Origin: Nicotiana tabacum
Taxonomy: Eukaryota > Streptophyta > Magnoliopsida > Solanales > Solanaceae
Reading direction: 5' to 3'
Length of the DNA stretch: 64,000 nucleotides
NCBI RefSeq assembly: GCF_000715075.1
Contig: NC_134097.1
Location: 130,508,997 to 130,572,996, forward strand
Within the stretch, counting starts at the first letter, position 1, and each line of letters starts with the position of its first letter. The translations under genes were made by a program, and so were the position numbers. The notes beneath the pieces were generated by a model. It ran no database searches, was not told the DNA's origin, and worked only from the letters and a program-made list of their open reading frames with translations. Of this stretch, positions 31,956 to 43,770 are shown piece by piece.

Positions 31956-32934
31956 ATGAATTTATACGCGATTTTAAGGATACGTGATCTAACTTGATAG
32001 AAATTGAGAAAATCAAATTAATATTGAAATTAATGATAGAAAAGTAAATGCAAACCACAAAAGTTGGGCAATCTTGGCAGTGAAGGTTGGTCACCCTCGG
32101 GTCAAAAGTACCTTAATCGATGCCCGAATAGAAAGATAAGATAATAAGAACTAATAACAATAGTATATTGCTTTTGGATGCATATTACAATGTGTGTTCT
32201 AAATAATTAGATCCCCTTTATATAGTAGGGGAGTCCTAATTTGGATACAATGATATAAAAGGTAAGGAATCTTATGATTTGCTAATTAATCAGTTTCTCA
32301 TTGATACATGCCGAGATTCCCGCCGTGATATCCGACCGGTTGCGGATATTTCAACCTTTCGTTTTGATCCGATAATGTTTTCTTGAGCTTATTCAGAGTC
32401 AGGATCGGTTTCGGAGTTACGGGCTCGATGATCTTTGAAGACGTATGTTTTAACTTCGTACCTTAGTTTGATGGAATCTGGGGTCAATCTTCAATCCATC
32501 ATGTTTCAGTCCCGATCTTGTCACGCTATAGATAAACCCGGTATCGACCGTATACAGATAGTCCCCTCATTTTTCGGAGAGTAAACAACGAGAAATGATA
32601 TGAGCCCTCGATCTTTGTCTCGATACTTCGCGCCAGAAATGACAAAACTTACGAAACGTCTCGTCAGTCACGTATTAATGGCATTAAATGTGCGTCAGTT
32701 GTTGGCCGACCATTACAGGTTTTGAACCATCGTTTGCAAACTATAAATACCTCCTCATTATCTAATTTAAACTTTACTTCAAAACCTCTGCCCTCGTACA
32801 TTAAAAATTTCTATATCCCTAAATATCAATTTTCTGATTACTCTAAAATCTCTTTATAAGAACTTCTGTTCTTCATCCCAAATTATCAAGCATATCCTTT
32901 TAACTTTCTATTTTCTCATAACTTTCCAAAAAAA
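31956..32934 (+). promoter_or_regulatory. Non-coding DNA with probable promoter of the adjacent transposon gene
   Basis: No reading frame. A TATA box (tataaat, 32742-32748) lies about 190 bp before the lost start codon of the next gene. It is preceded by GC-richer text (32300-32730) typical of the transcribed flank of a repeated gene rather than of the kinase. Confidence 0.45.
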
Positions 32935-33618
32935 TTGGCGAAAACCTTAAAGTTCGTTCCTTAAAAAGAAGCTCCCTCTGCCCTGCGACCGGCTGAATAG
33001 GAAAATGTTCCATCTACTGTTACTGAGGAAAAGACATTGGAGCCCTCATTGAAGATGTACATTCCTGCGGGGTGCCCGATCGATGCTGATTTCATGGTCG
33101 AGAAAACCTCTTTTGTACCGGGTCGGTGCGAGCCGGCCTCGAGATATATATGCTCGATCACCGACGGTCTCTTCTCTAAGGTCAATGAAGATTGCAATTG
33201 GGTCGGTAAGCATGTTGTGGTGCCTACGCCTGAGGAATCGATTACTAATGTTTACACTTATCCCTTAACATTGGGCCCTTTGGACCCGGTCATCATCGCC
33301 TTTTGTAAGAGGTACGAGATGACCCTCGGTCAAATTCATCCTTCTTTCTGGAGGATAGTAATTCTTCTCCGCTTCTTCATAAGCAAAATAGAGAAATGTG
33401 CCTTCACCATCGATCATCTCATGCGTCTGTACAGTCCCCGGCTTTATCGAGGGGGATTAATAAAACTTGCCTGTTGGGCCACTAAGGCCCCATTTTCAAG
33501 CATAGACGAGGATCAAGATCAAGGCTGGTTGGATCGATTCGTTCGAGTAAAAACCTCTGATTTAATCACGGTCGAGGATATGCCATTTTATGAGAAATGG
33601 AACATGAAACATAAGTAT
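32935..33618 (+). pseudogene. Gypsy-type transposon protein (PF04195/Transposase_28-like), first exon, broken
   Basis: Reading frame with 'FVPGRCEPASRYICSITDGL', 'TYPLTLGPLDPVIIAFCKRY', 'LGQIHPSFWRIVILLRFF', 'LMRLYSPRLYRGGLIKLA' and 'FVRVKTSDLITVEDMPF'. I recognise this as the first exon of a repeated gene family of plants annotated as putative gypsy-type transposon protein; its biochemical role is unknown to me. Breaks: the expected start codon is TTG at 32935, TAA follows nine codons later, and TAG at about 32998; the frame then stays open from 33037 to the probable 5' splice site near 33615 ('aacataagtata'). The later exons are not found here: Copia element 2 begins 100 bp downstream, so it probably landed in the first intron. 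Confidence 0.65.
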
Positions 33619-33717
33619 AACCTTGCTTTTAAGATTTCGTTTATTGCTTTTCCTTTTCCTCCCTTCTTATCGATGCTTCTTTCTTGAAGGTTTACTTTAT
33701 GCCTCAAAGTTTAGGTT

Positions 33718-33722
33718 TAAAA
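33718..33722. repeat. Target site duplication TAAAA, left copy
   Basis: TAAAA before the 5' LTR of Copia element 2; repeated at 38850-38854. Confidence 0.85.
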
Positions 33723-34235
33723 TTTAGGATCCATCCCATTGGTCAGCAATAGTTGGCAATACCCTTGTGCCTATTTTACTTGTGAATTTAGTTTGGTAGA
33801 GAAGCTTGGCGGAAGATTTTACTTGGAGCCAATGTATGAAAAGATGTGGAGGAGAATTAAAATTCTCCTGTAGCACACTTGGAGCCCAAAGTTATGTTCT
33901 CCTATAAAAGGAGGAGCTCTCTCACTTCTTCAAACACACCAAAAAGTAAAGAGAAGTACTAGAAGTTAGAGAGAGTAATCCACATATCATAGTCTGTGAG
34001 ATAAATAGTGAGTGCGAGTAATATTTTTGTGAGATATTTAAATAAAGAGTGTTATTTCTTTCGAAGTTGTAGTAGTCTATGGATATTACTAAATTGTAAT
34101 ATTATAGTGGTAATATTACTCTGTTGGTATTGTATTTTACCCCGTTAAAAATTTGGTATCTTTGTTAATCTCTTGTGTTATTGTTATTTATCGTGTGTAT
34201 TATTCCTGGGCGGGATTATTATTACTTTTATAACA
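33723..34235 (+). repeat. 5' LTR of Copia element 2
   Basis: Aligns with 38327-38849 throughout. Contains the promoter core 'cctataaaaggagg' (TATA at 33903-33910). Ends TAACA, then three bases before the primer site. Confidence 0.92.
33901..33915 (+). promoter_or_regulatory. TATA box of Copia element 2 LTR
   Basis: CCTATAAAAGGAGG, a strong TATA box inside a small inverted repeat (CTCCTATAAAAGGAG, with the four-base stem CTCC/GGAG counted from 33899). Conserved in the 3' LTR near 38506-38520. Confidence 0.75.
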
Positions 34236-34238
34236 ACG

Positions 34239-34251
34239 TGGTATCAGAGCC
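34239..34251 (+). other. Primer binding site of Copia element 2
   Basis: TGGTATCAGAGCC, the standard initiator-methionine tRNA site, immediately before the gag ATG at 34252. Confidence 0.92.
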
Positions 34252-35180
34252 ATGGCAAATAATAGTCCGTTATCTTTTCAATACCCCCGTCTCACAAAAG
34301 ATAATTATGAGAAATGGTCTACATATGAAAGAAATTCTTGGCTCCCAAAATGTGTGAGAAATTATAGATAGAGATTATGCAAAATCTTATAACGAGCAAA
34401 CTCTGCCTCAAAATAAAAAAGATGTCTTGGTATAGACAAAGAAGAATGATCAAAAAGCCCCCACGCTCATCCACTAATGTTTGGATGATGCCATGTTTGA
34501 GAAGGTGGCAGATTCTACCACCTCAAAGGAAGCTTGGGAGATTTTACAAAATTCTCTTCAAGGAGTTGACAAGGTGAGGAGGATAAAACTTCAAACTCTA
34601 AGGGCTGATTTTGAAGTTTTAAAATTGAAAAAATCCGAATGTATTTCAAATTATTGTTCAAAAGTGAGGTTGTTGTGAATCAATTAAGAAGATACAGGAA
34701 GGACATAGAAGATGTTCGTGTGGTAGAAAAGATTCTTTGTACTTTAACACCTAAATTTGATTTTGTGATGTGTGCTATTGAAAGGTCTAAAAATTAAGAC
34801 TCTATGATGGTAGAACAATTGGAGGGTTCTTTATAGGCCCACGAAGAAAAGATCAAAAGGTGACAAGAAGTGCTATTGGAGCAACTTCTTAAAACTCAGG
34901 CATCCTTCAAGGATTATGGAGGTGAGAACAGGTATCGAGGGAATGGAAGGGGACGAGGCCGTGGCGTTCATGGAAGAGGAAGAAGTAATGATAACAACTT
35001 CAATAATGAAGTTAAAATCCACCAACATTCAGAGGTCGTGGTCGTGAACAAAAAGGAGGAAGAGGACGTGGCTACAATCAAGAAAATAATGGACAAATGT
35101 AAGACAAATAAAAAATTGAGTGTTATAATTGTCATAAATTTGGCCATTACTCTTGGGAATGTCGTTGTTATGTTGAAGAG
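34252..35180 (+). pseudogene. Copia element 2 gag, broken
   Basis: ATG at 34252 (MANNSPLSFQYPRLTKDNYE) begins a typical Copia gag. The frame shifts near 34320, where another frame continues 'YMKEILGSQNV', and again further on. Open pieces include '[20 protein letters not shown]' (34481-34678). The zinc knuckle 'CYNCHKFGHYSWEC' is at about 35110-35165. A glycine/arginine-rich stretch precedes it (34930-35000). Several in-frame stops; not functional. Confidence 0.85.
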
Positions 35181-35254
35181 AAAGCTAACCTGGTTGAAAA
35201 CAAGAAAGAAGAAGATGAGTCAACATTTGTTGTTGGCACTCATGGAAAAAGATA

Positions 35255-38200
35255 GGGATGATTGTAGCTCGTGGTATTTGGACAATGGAGCAAGCAATCA
35301 TATGTGTGGATGCAAAGAGAAGTTTGTGGAGATTAATTAGACGGTGAGAGGTGATGTGTCCTTTGGAGATACACCAAATATTTAAATCGAAAGGATAGGT
35401 ACAATTTTGATCTCCTGTAAAGATGGTAGTCACAAGCTAATTCAAGATGTTTATTATGTGCCAAAATTAAAAAGTAATATTTTGAGTTTGGGCCAACTTC
35501 TTGAAAAGGAATATGACATCCACATGAAAAATATGCATCTTTGGCTTAGAGATTCAAGTGAAATTCTAATTGCTAAAGTGCATATGGAAAAGAATAGATT
35601 ATTTTCTCTGAATCTTAAAACAATTGATGCAAAGTATTTGAAGACTAATGTGCAATATGAATCATGGTATTGGCACATGCGATTCGGGCACTTGAATTAT
35701 GAAGCATTCAAATCAATAATAGAAAAGAACATAGTGCATGAGATATCATCAATCAACCATCCCAATCAATTGTGTGAAACTTGTCTTCTTCAAAAACATG
35801 CAAAGAGAAGTTTAACAAAGGAGGCCATATCAAGATCAACCAAGCCGCTCCAGCTTATTCACACTGATGTGGGTGGACAAATCAATCTACCTTCCTTTGG
35901 TAATAGTAAATACTTTTTGCTTTTCATTGATGACTTTAGCAGAAAGACTTGGGTTTATTTCTTAAACCAAAAATCTGAAGTTTTTGCTACTTTTAAAATT
36001 TTTAAAGTACATGTGGAGAAAGAAAGTGGCTATGAAATAAAAGCTTTAAGGTTCGATAGAGGAGGAGAATTCACTTCAAAAGAATTTAATGACTTCTGTG
36101 ACTCTCATGGAATTCCTCTCCCTCTAACGGTACCTTATTCACCCCAACAAAATGGAGTAGCAGAGAGAAAGAATCAAACGATTCTTAATATGGCTAGATA
36201 TATGTTGAAATCTAAAAGTTTGCCCAAGGAATTTTGGGCCAAAGTTGTTTCTTTGCAGGTTATTTGAACAACAGGTTTCCAACAAGAAATGTTAGAGATC
36301 AAACCCTTCAAGAAGTATGGAGTGGAAGAAAGCCAAGTGTTAAGCACTTGAGAATCTTTGGGAGCATAGTCTATGCTCATATACCACAGCAAGGGAGAGC
36401 AAAGTTTGACAATTGAAGTATCAAGCATGTATCTATTGGCTATGATATGAGTTCAAAAGGCTACAAGTTATACAACCAAAGTAGGGGCAAAGTGGTGGAA
36501 AGTCGTGATGTTGAATTTGATGAAGAATTGGCATAAAATTAGGAAGCTCAGGAAGAAACTTCATATGATTTTCTTCCATACTTTGTGATGAAGAAGAACT
36601 AGAGACCGTGGAGCCTATGCATGATAGAACACTACCTCTCTCTCCAACCAATGTTGCATCTCCTTCTTCTCAAGAAAGTTCAAATGAACAGCCGCAAAGG
36701 ACGAGGAGTATTCAAGAGCTCTATGAGAACGCATAAGAAGTTACTAATTTTGATTTTTTATTTTGTCTCTTTGCTGATACTGAACCAATGAACTTTCATG
36801 AAGCTGTTACATACAAAAAGTGTAGACAATCCATAGAGGAGGAGATCAATTCAATAGAGAAGAAGAACATTTGAGAGTTAACAACTCTTCCCAAGGGTCA
36901 TCGAGCAATTGGAGTAAAATGGTTATACAAGACAAAGAAGAATGTTGATTGAGATGTGGAGAGATACAAAGCATGACTTGTGGCTAAAGACTACAAGCAA
37001 AGGTAAGGCATTGGCTATGAAGAAGTCTATACACCTGTTTCCCCCATGGAGACGATTCATTTGCTTATCTCTTTGGCAGCATAAATGAAGTGGAAGATCC
37101 ATAAATTAGACGTCAAGTCATCCTTTTTGAATGACTATCTTGAAGAAGAAGTGTATAATGAACAACCATTGAGCTTTGTGGTCAAAAATCACAAAGATAA
37201 AGTGTTGCGGTTGAAGAAAGCTTTATATGGATTAAAGCAAGCCCCATGACCATGGAATAGTTGCATCGACAAGTATTTTCAAGGCAATGGTTACTCTTTG
37301 TCTCCTTGAATATGCTTTTTACCTTAAAGTTCATAATAATGGAGATATGTTGCTAGTTTGTATTTATGTTGATGATTCTATTTTTACGGGTGATAAACCA
37401 AGTTTGTTTGAAGCTTTTAAGAAAGATATATCACATGAGTTCGAGATGACAAACGTAGGGCTCATGCATTACTACTTGGGCCTAGAAGTGAAGAAGATGG
37501 AGGATGAAATTTTTATCTCTCAAGAAAGCTATACAAAAGAGATATTGAAGAAGTTCAATATGCTCGATTACAACCCTGTGAACAAACCGATGGAGAGTGG
37601 GACAAAATTGTCCAAGTTTGATGAAGGAGAAAAAGTGAATCCCATATTTTTTAAATGTCTTGTGGGAAGTTTGAGGTACTTGACTTGTACCAGGCGAGAT
37701 ATCCTCTTTGCAATTAGAGTAGTAAGTCACTTCATGGAAGCTCCTAACTCCACTCACTTGAAAGTCGCTAGAAGAATTCTTCGTTACCTAAAAGGTACGA
37801 TTGATTTTGGGCTATTTTACTTTTCTTTTAGTGATTTCAACCTTATGAGATTTTGTGATAGTAATTATGCAGGTGGAATTGATGATAAAAAAAACAACTG
37901 GCTTTGTTTTTTTCTTGGGGTGATATTGTTATTTCTTGGAGTTCAAAGAAACAATCAATTGTCACTCTCTCGACTTGTGAAGTTGAATATGTAGCAGCAA
38001 CATCTTATACATGTCATGATATATGGCTGAGAGGATTATTGAAGGAGCTCAATTTATAACAGATTGAAGCTACAGAGATTTTGTATTGACAACAAATCCG
38101 CACAAGCACTCGCGAAGAATCCAGTGTATCATGATCGAAGCAAGCATATAGATACACGGTATCACTTTATCAGATAATGCATTGCCAAGAAGGAAGTCGA

Positions 38201-38290
38201 GCTCAAATATGTTAAGTCTCATGATCAAGGTGCGGATATATTTACAAAGCCTCTCAAGTTTGAAGATTTTCAGAGATTGAGATCAAGACT
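35255..38290 (+). pseudogene. Copia element 2 pol: protease, integrase, RT, RNase H, broken
   Basis: Protease motif 'WYLDNGASNHMCG' (about 35270), where D-T-G is usual. Integrase open over 35407-36267: pre-integrase 'YWHMRFGHLNYEAF', cysteines 'CETCLLQKHAKRS', catalytic D in 'LIHTDVGG', D in 'LRFDRGGEF' and E in 'NGVAERKNQTI'. After a frame change near 36255 the linker 'HLRIFGSIVYAHIP' follows. RT: 'KWLYKTKKN' near 36930, 'LKQAP' near 37240, catalytic 'YVDDSIFTGDKP' (37366-37401), 'SLRYLTCTRRDILFAIRVVS'. RNase H pieces run to 'ADIFTKPLKFEDFQRLRSRL' near 38235-38290. Stops occur throughout 36390-37290 and again after 37990. Confidence 0.9.
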
Positions 38291-38326
38291 TGGAATGAAA
38301 AGAAAAATCAAAATTAAGGGAGAGAT

Positions 38327-38849
38327 TGTGGGGTCCATCCCATTGCTTGGCAATAGTTGGCAATAGCCTTGTGCCTATTTTGATTGTGAATTTACTTTGG
38401 CAGAGAAGCTTGGCGGAAGATTTTACTTAGAGCCAAAGTATGCAAAGATGTGGAGGAGAATTAAAATTCTCATGTAGCACACTTGCAGACCAAGGTTATT
38501 TTCTCCTATAAAAGGAGGAGCTTTCTCACTTCTTCAAATACACCAAAAAGTAGAGGGAAGTAACAGAAGCTAGAGAGAGTAATCCACAGATTGTAGTTTG
38601 TGAGATAAATAGTGAGTGCGAGTAATATTATTGTGAGGTATTTAAATAAATAGTGTTATTTTTTTCGAAGTTGTAGTAGTCTCTTAACACTACTAAGTTG
38701 TAATATTATAGTGGTAATATTACTCCACTCGGGTATGGTATTTTACGCGTTAAAATTTTGGTGTCTTTGTTATTCTCTCGTGTTGTTGTTATTTATCGTG
38801 GATATTATTCCTGGGCGGGATTATTATTATTATTATTATTTTCCCAGCA
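38327..38849 (+). repeat. 3' LTR of Copia element 2
   Basis: TGTGGGGTCCATCCC... to ...TTTTCCCAGCA. Contains an expanded (ATT) run near its 3' end (38818-38841). Confidence 0.92.
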
Positions 38850-39355
38850 TAAAAATGCTTGTGCATGTTGGTAAATCTTATATGTAATCATCTAAGTTGA
38901 CATCGGTACTTTTTGCACACCTTTTGTGTATATATGATTTTAGTTTGGTTTTAAAGCTAGCGTTTGGACATAGATTTGATTGAAACTTGAGAAAAGAGTT
39001 TTTGAAGTTGTGCTGAAAAATGTATTTTATTTGAAGAAAAGTTAAAGTTTTGTGAGTGGAAGAAAAAAATTCATCCAAAAATTGCCCTAAACAAGTTTTA
39101 GGGAAATTTGAAGTTTTTGAAATTTTTTCCTCCAAAACATGATCATATTTCATAAACAAATAATATTTTTTAATTTTTTTTTAAAAAAATGAAGTCAAAA
39201 TCTATGGGAAAACAGGAGCTAATAATCTTAACAACTGTTAATTTTAATGATCAAAGTTTCTACGATCTAACTGTTGAGGCACTCCAAAATACTTTTAGAG
39301 GAAAAATTTGATAAAAAGAGGTACTTTAGAATACCTCGTTTTTCTCCTCCGTTTA
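38850..39355. other. AT-rich flank of Copia element 2, with possible MITE remnant
   Basis: TAAAA duplication at 38850-38854, then non-coding DNA. The phrase 'gcgtttggacata' at about 38959 resembles the end of the MITE-like element at 59102-59380, so 38959-39165 may be a decayed relative; no second terminal repeat is clear. Confidence 0.35.
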
Positions 39356-39617
39356 GGGGTGTTCGTTGGTCAGTATAGTACGATATTTAAACATTTCGGT
39401 TCTTTATTTTCGGTATTCGATTTCTTAAAATGCTATACCAATACCGTACCTAATTAAATTTGGTATGATTTGGTTTTTCTCCTTTCGGTTTCGATTTATT
39501 CAGTTCGGTAACTTCGGTTTATTCGGTTTGAATACTAACTAGTGCGTAGAGTCATAGAATGTAATATTCATAATTAAAGTACTCAAAAGTACAAAACTAT
39601 AAAGGTTTGTTGACAAA
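39356..39617. mobile_element. Inverted-repeat DNA element, left part (split by the gypsy element)
   Basis: AT-rich text with 'ggggtgttcg' start and 'ttcggtattcgatttc' and 'aaatttggtatgatttggtt' phrases. Similar phrases appear inverted in 48520-48625, on the other side of the gypsy insertion. It looks like a non-autonomous DNA element whose arms face each other; its ends and family are uncertain. Confidence 0.4.
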
Positions 39618-39622
39618 AGTTT
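39618..39622. repeat. Target site duplication AGTTT, left copy
   Basis: AGTTT next to the left LTR end, repeated at 48249-48253. Confidence 0.88.
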
Positions 39623-40478
39623 TGTCACGACCCGGATTTTCCAACCTCGGGAGTCGTGATGGCGCCTACTAGTGAAAGCTAGGCAAGCCACTATTCCGAT
39701 TAATTTACCCTTTTCATTTTTAACCTCTTAACAATTGCAAGTTAACATATTATAAACAACATAAATAAATAAATGGAAGAATGAAATTTAACGATTAAGC
39801 TAATACCGATACGAATCCATAAACATAAACCACCCAAAACTGGTGTCACAATCTCACGAACTATATAAGAATACTATAAACATGGTCTGAACGAAATAAA
39901 TCTGTCTCTGGAATAGTAAAGAACAGAAAGAAACTAGATAGGAACGGATGTCTGCAGGACTACCTAGGGTCTTCTGTTGGATTGAAGGCAGCAACCTCTA
40001 GCTAAGGTCCGTATGCTCCAGTACCGGGATCTGTACAACAGAGTGTAGAGTGTAGCATCAGTACAACCGACCCCATGTACTGAGTAAGTGTCGAGCCTAA
40101 CCTCGGCGAAGTAGTGACAAGGCTAGGACACAACAAACAAATAACCTGCAATTAAACAATATCTAGCAGTAAAACAGGAATAGTAGTAATTCAAAAATAA
40201 CGGGGGAGGGGTAACATGTTGTGGGACAAATACCAACATAAAGAATCACTGTAAGAAAGGAATAAAGCAATTTAGGTATTGGAACCGTAAACAGCAAGAA
40301 ATCATATCAAACAGGCAATAATTGCACGGCATCGCCCATCGTGCTTTATCTCTCTTTCCTCAACCCAAACAATAGCAACAACAATATCCCGGCAAGGAAA
40401 TTAACAATAAGAATAAGTACATCCCGGCAAGGGAACCAACAATAAGAGCGAATATGTCCCGGTAAGGGAATCAACTAT
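39623..40478 (-). repeat. 3' LTR fragment of the minus-strand gypsy element
   Basis: Plus-strand text TGTCACGACCCGG... matches 45457 onward until 'aagggaatca' near 40475. The other 1.8 kb or so of this LTR, the polypurine tract and the end of integrase are deleted. It has one 'cacggcatc...cgtgcttta' unit where the full LTR has five. Confidence 0.88.
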
Positions 40479-40484
40479 TCTTTC

Positions 40485-43344
40485 CAAATCTCATATGCCC
40501 TTCATAGGCGACACCCGAAGAAACACCCGTTCGCCGACCATGAATGCCATATTACAAACCATATGGTCAGCATAACTCTTCTGCCTGGACTGAGCTGTAC
40601 GAATCCTATCCTAAATGATCTTAACCTTGTCCAAGGCATCATGTACTAGATCTGTACCCAACAACTGAGCCTCTCCTTATTCAAACCACCCAATTGGCGA
40701 CCGACACCGTCTACCATATAAAGCCTTATAAGGAGCCATCAGGATGCTCGACTGGTAACTATTGTTGTAGAAAATCTCCTCTAGAGGCAAGAACTAATCT
40801 CACGAGCCTCCAAAGTTAATAACACAAGCTCGAAGCATATCCTCCAAAATTAGAATAGTACGCTCAGACTGCCCATCCGTTTGAGGATGAAATATTGTGC
40901 TCAACGCAACCCATGTGCCTAACTCATGCTAAACTGCCCTCCAAAAATGTGAGGTAAACTGTGTACCTCAGTCAGAAATGATAGACACGGGCACACCATG
41001 AAGACCAACAATCTCCCGGATATAGATCTCTGTCAATCGCTAAGAATAATAGGAAACCGCCGCAAGAATGAAATGCGCTAACTTGGTCAGCCTATCAACA
41101 ATAACCTACACTGCGTCGAACTTCCTCTGAGTTTATGGAAGCCCAACAACGAAGACCATAGTGATACACTCCCACTTCCACTTAGGAATTTCAATCTTCT
41201 AAAACAAACCACCAGGTCTCTAATGCTCGTACTTTACCTACTGACAATTCAAACACCGAGATATATACGCAACAATATTCTTATTCATCCTCCTCCACCA
41301 ATAATGCTGCCACAAATCCTGATACATCTTAGCGACGCCCGGATGAATAGAGTATCGGGAACTAATCGGCTAAAGCCTGAACATCCAAAGCAAGCGGCCT
41401 CTCACCGGCCGGAATATACGCAAGGCTGCCCATACTGGCAGACTTCCTACTCAAAGCATCGGCCACCACATTGGCTTCCCTGGATGGTACATGATGGTGA
41501 TATCATAGTCTTTCAACAGCTCTAACCACGTCCTCTGCCTCAAATTTAGATCCTTTTGTTTGAACAAGTATTGCACACTCTTGTGATCCATGAATACCTC
41601 ACATGACACACTGTACAAATAATGCCTCCAAATCTTCAGTGCGTGAACAATGGCTGCTAACTCCAAATCATGAACTAGATAATTCTTCTTGTAGATCTTC
41701 AACTATCGCGAAGCATATGTAATAACCTTGCCATTCTGCATCAACACCGTACCAAGTCCAATATAAGATACATCACAATATACTATATATGGCCCTGAAC
41801 CAGTAGGCAATACCAACACCGGTGCCGTAGTCAAAGCTATCTTGAGCTTCTGAAAGCTCGCCTCACACTCCTCCGACTACCTGAACTGGGCACCCTTCTG
41901 GGTCAACCTGGTCATCGGGGCTGCAATAGATGAAAACCCCTTTACAAACCGACGGTAATAGCCCGCCAAACCCAAGAAACTCCGGATCTCTGTAGCTGAC
42001 GTGGGTCTAGGCCAGTCCTTGACTGCCGCAATCTTCTTAGGATCCACATGAATACCCTCTGCTAATACAACATGACCCAAGAATGCAACCGGACTCAACC
42101 AAAACTCACACTTCGAAAACTTAGCATACAACTGGCTATCCCTCAGAGTCTGAAGAATGACTTGAAGATGCTGCTTGTGATCCTCCCAAATGCGGGAATA
42201 AATCAGAATATCATCATTGAAGACAATCATAAAAGAATCCAAATAAGGCTTAAACACTCGGTTCATCGAATCCATAAAAGTTGCTGGGGCATTTGTCAAC
42301 CCGAATGACATTACCAAGAACACATAATGCCCGTACCGAGTGCGAAAAGTTGTCTTAGGGACATCGGATGCCCTAATCCTCAACTGATGGTAGCCAGATC
42401 TCAAATCAATCTTCGAAAATACCCTGGCACCCTGAAGCTGATCAAACAAATCATCAATCCTCGGCAATATACATGTTCTTGATTGTGACCTTGTTCAACT
42501 ACCGATAATCTATATACATCCTCATCGATCTGTCCTTCTTCTTGACAAACAACACTGGCGCACCCCAAGGTGAGACACTAGGTCTAATAAAGCCTTTATC
42601 AAGCAAGTCTTGTAACTATTCTTTTAATTTTTTCAACTTTGGCGGAGCCATGCGATACGAAGGAATAGAAATGGGCTGAGTGCCCGGAGTCAAATCAATG
42701 CAGAAGTTAATATCCCTGTCGGGTGGCATGCTCGGCAGGTCTGAAGAAAATACCTTAGGAAACTCACGAACAACATGCACAAAATCCATAGAGGGAACCT
42801 CAACACTAGAATCACGAACGTACACCAAATAGGCCAAACATCCCTTATCAACCATATGCCGAGCCTTCATATATAAGATAACCTTGCTGGTAGAATGACC
42901 AGGAGTCACTCTCCGCTCCAAACGAGGCAACCCCGACAATGCTAAGGTCACAGTCTTTGCATGACAGTGCAAGATAGCATGATAAGGGGATAACCAATCC
43001 ATCCCTAGAATGACATCGAAATCTACCATATCGAGAAGTAGGAGATCTACTTGGGTCTCAATACCCCAATAACGACCACGCAAGCACGATAAACACGATC
43101 TACCACAATAGAATTACCTACCAGTGTGGACACATATACAGGAGCACTCAAAGAATCACATGGCACAACCAGATAAGGGGCAAAATAAGATGATACATAA
43201 GAATGTGTGGACCCTGGATCAAATAGAACTGAACCATCCCTACTGCAAACTGAAACCGTACATGTGATAACTGCATTGGAGGCCTCAGCCTCAAGTCTAG
43301 CTGGAATAGCATAACATCGGGGCTGGGCCCCACCACTCCCTTTC
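40485..43344 (-). pseudogene. Minus-strand gypsy pol: protease, RT, RNase H, integrase, broken
   Basis: Minus strand from 43344: 'QPRCYAIPAR', protease 'VLFDPGSTHSYVSSYFAP' (D-x-G-S), 'DVILGMDWLSPYHAILHC'. RT open at 42467-41877: '[20 protein letters not shown]', '[11 protein letters not shown]', catalytic region '[10 protein letters not shown]' where F/Y-x-D-D usually has I or V at x, and '[16 protein letters not shown]'. RNase H at 41702-41451: '[20 protein letters not shown]', '[12 protein letters not shown]'. The integrase end near 40640-40500 reads 'YADHMVCNMAFMVGERVFLR' and then stops at the deletion. Stops are mainly TAG at positions expected to be glutamine (for example 'KE' stop 'LQ' near 42620). 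Confidence 0.9.
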
Positions 43345-43770
43345 AATCAAGCATGCCCGCCCTTTAGCACTTCCCTTCCCGAAGTGGGAGTAGGAGAAAG
43401 AAAGCGCACTCGATCAATTACCATGTCGTGTCGTAAGACAAAAAGTCACCCTTAGGAGTTTAAAACCAATATGCGAGCTAATTTTCTCGCTAAATCCTTT
43501 TCTGATCTTCTCTACTATTTTGGTTGCTTTCTTGGGTGTAAGGTTCCTAATGTTCTAACTCAGAAAGTATAGTCGTTCTCTCTTCCTGACCGTTCGGCCA
43601 AGCCTTTGTCTGTTCATTAGATTGATATCAGATAGCTTTTCCTTCTCCCAACCGCTGTCATGTCCCACTACGCTCATTCAATCTGATCTACCAACTCTAA
43701 GACCAACTAAATGGGAGGAATCAAATCAATCTTAGGGCTTTGCTTTGAACTACATCCCGAGGGCAGCCTC
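43345..43770. other. Foreign, organelle-like insert within the gypsy gag/protease junction
   Basis: About 425 bp that interrupt the coding text between the Gly-rich end of gag and the protease start. Its style differs from the element: 'cccgaagtgggagtaggag', 'gaaagaaagcgcactcgatc', 'ttctctcttcctgaccg', 'ccgttcggccaagcc'. It has no frame matching gag. It reads like plant mitochondrial intergenic DNA, but I cannot confirm this without a search. Confidence 0.45.

Larger units (their letters stand above)
33723..38849 (+). mobile_element. Copia-type LTR retrotransposon 2
   Basis: A 5.1 kb element on the plus strand with two LTRs (513 and 523 bp), primer site, gag, pol in the Copia order, polypurine tract ('aagggagagat' before 38327) and TAAAA duplications. 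The 5' LTR start has decayed from TGTGGGG to TTTAGGA. Multiple stops and frameshifts in gag and pol; not functional. Confidence 0.93.
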
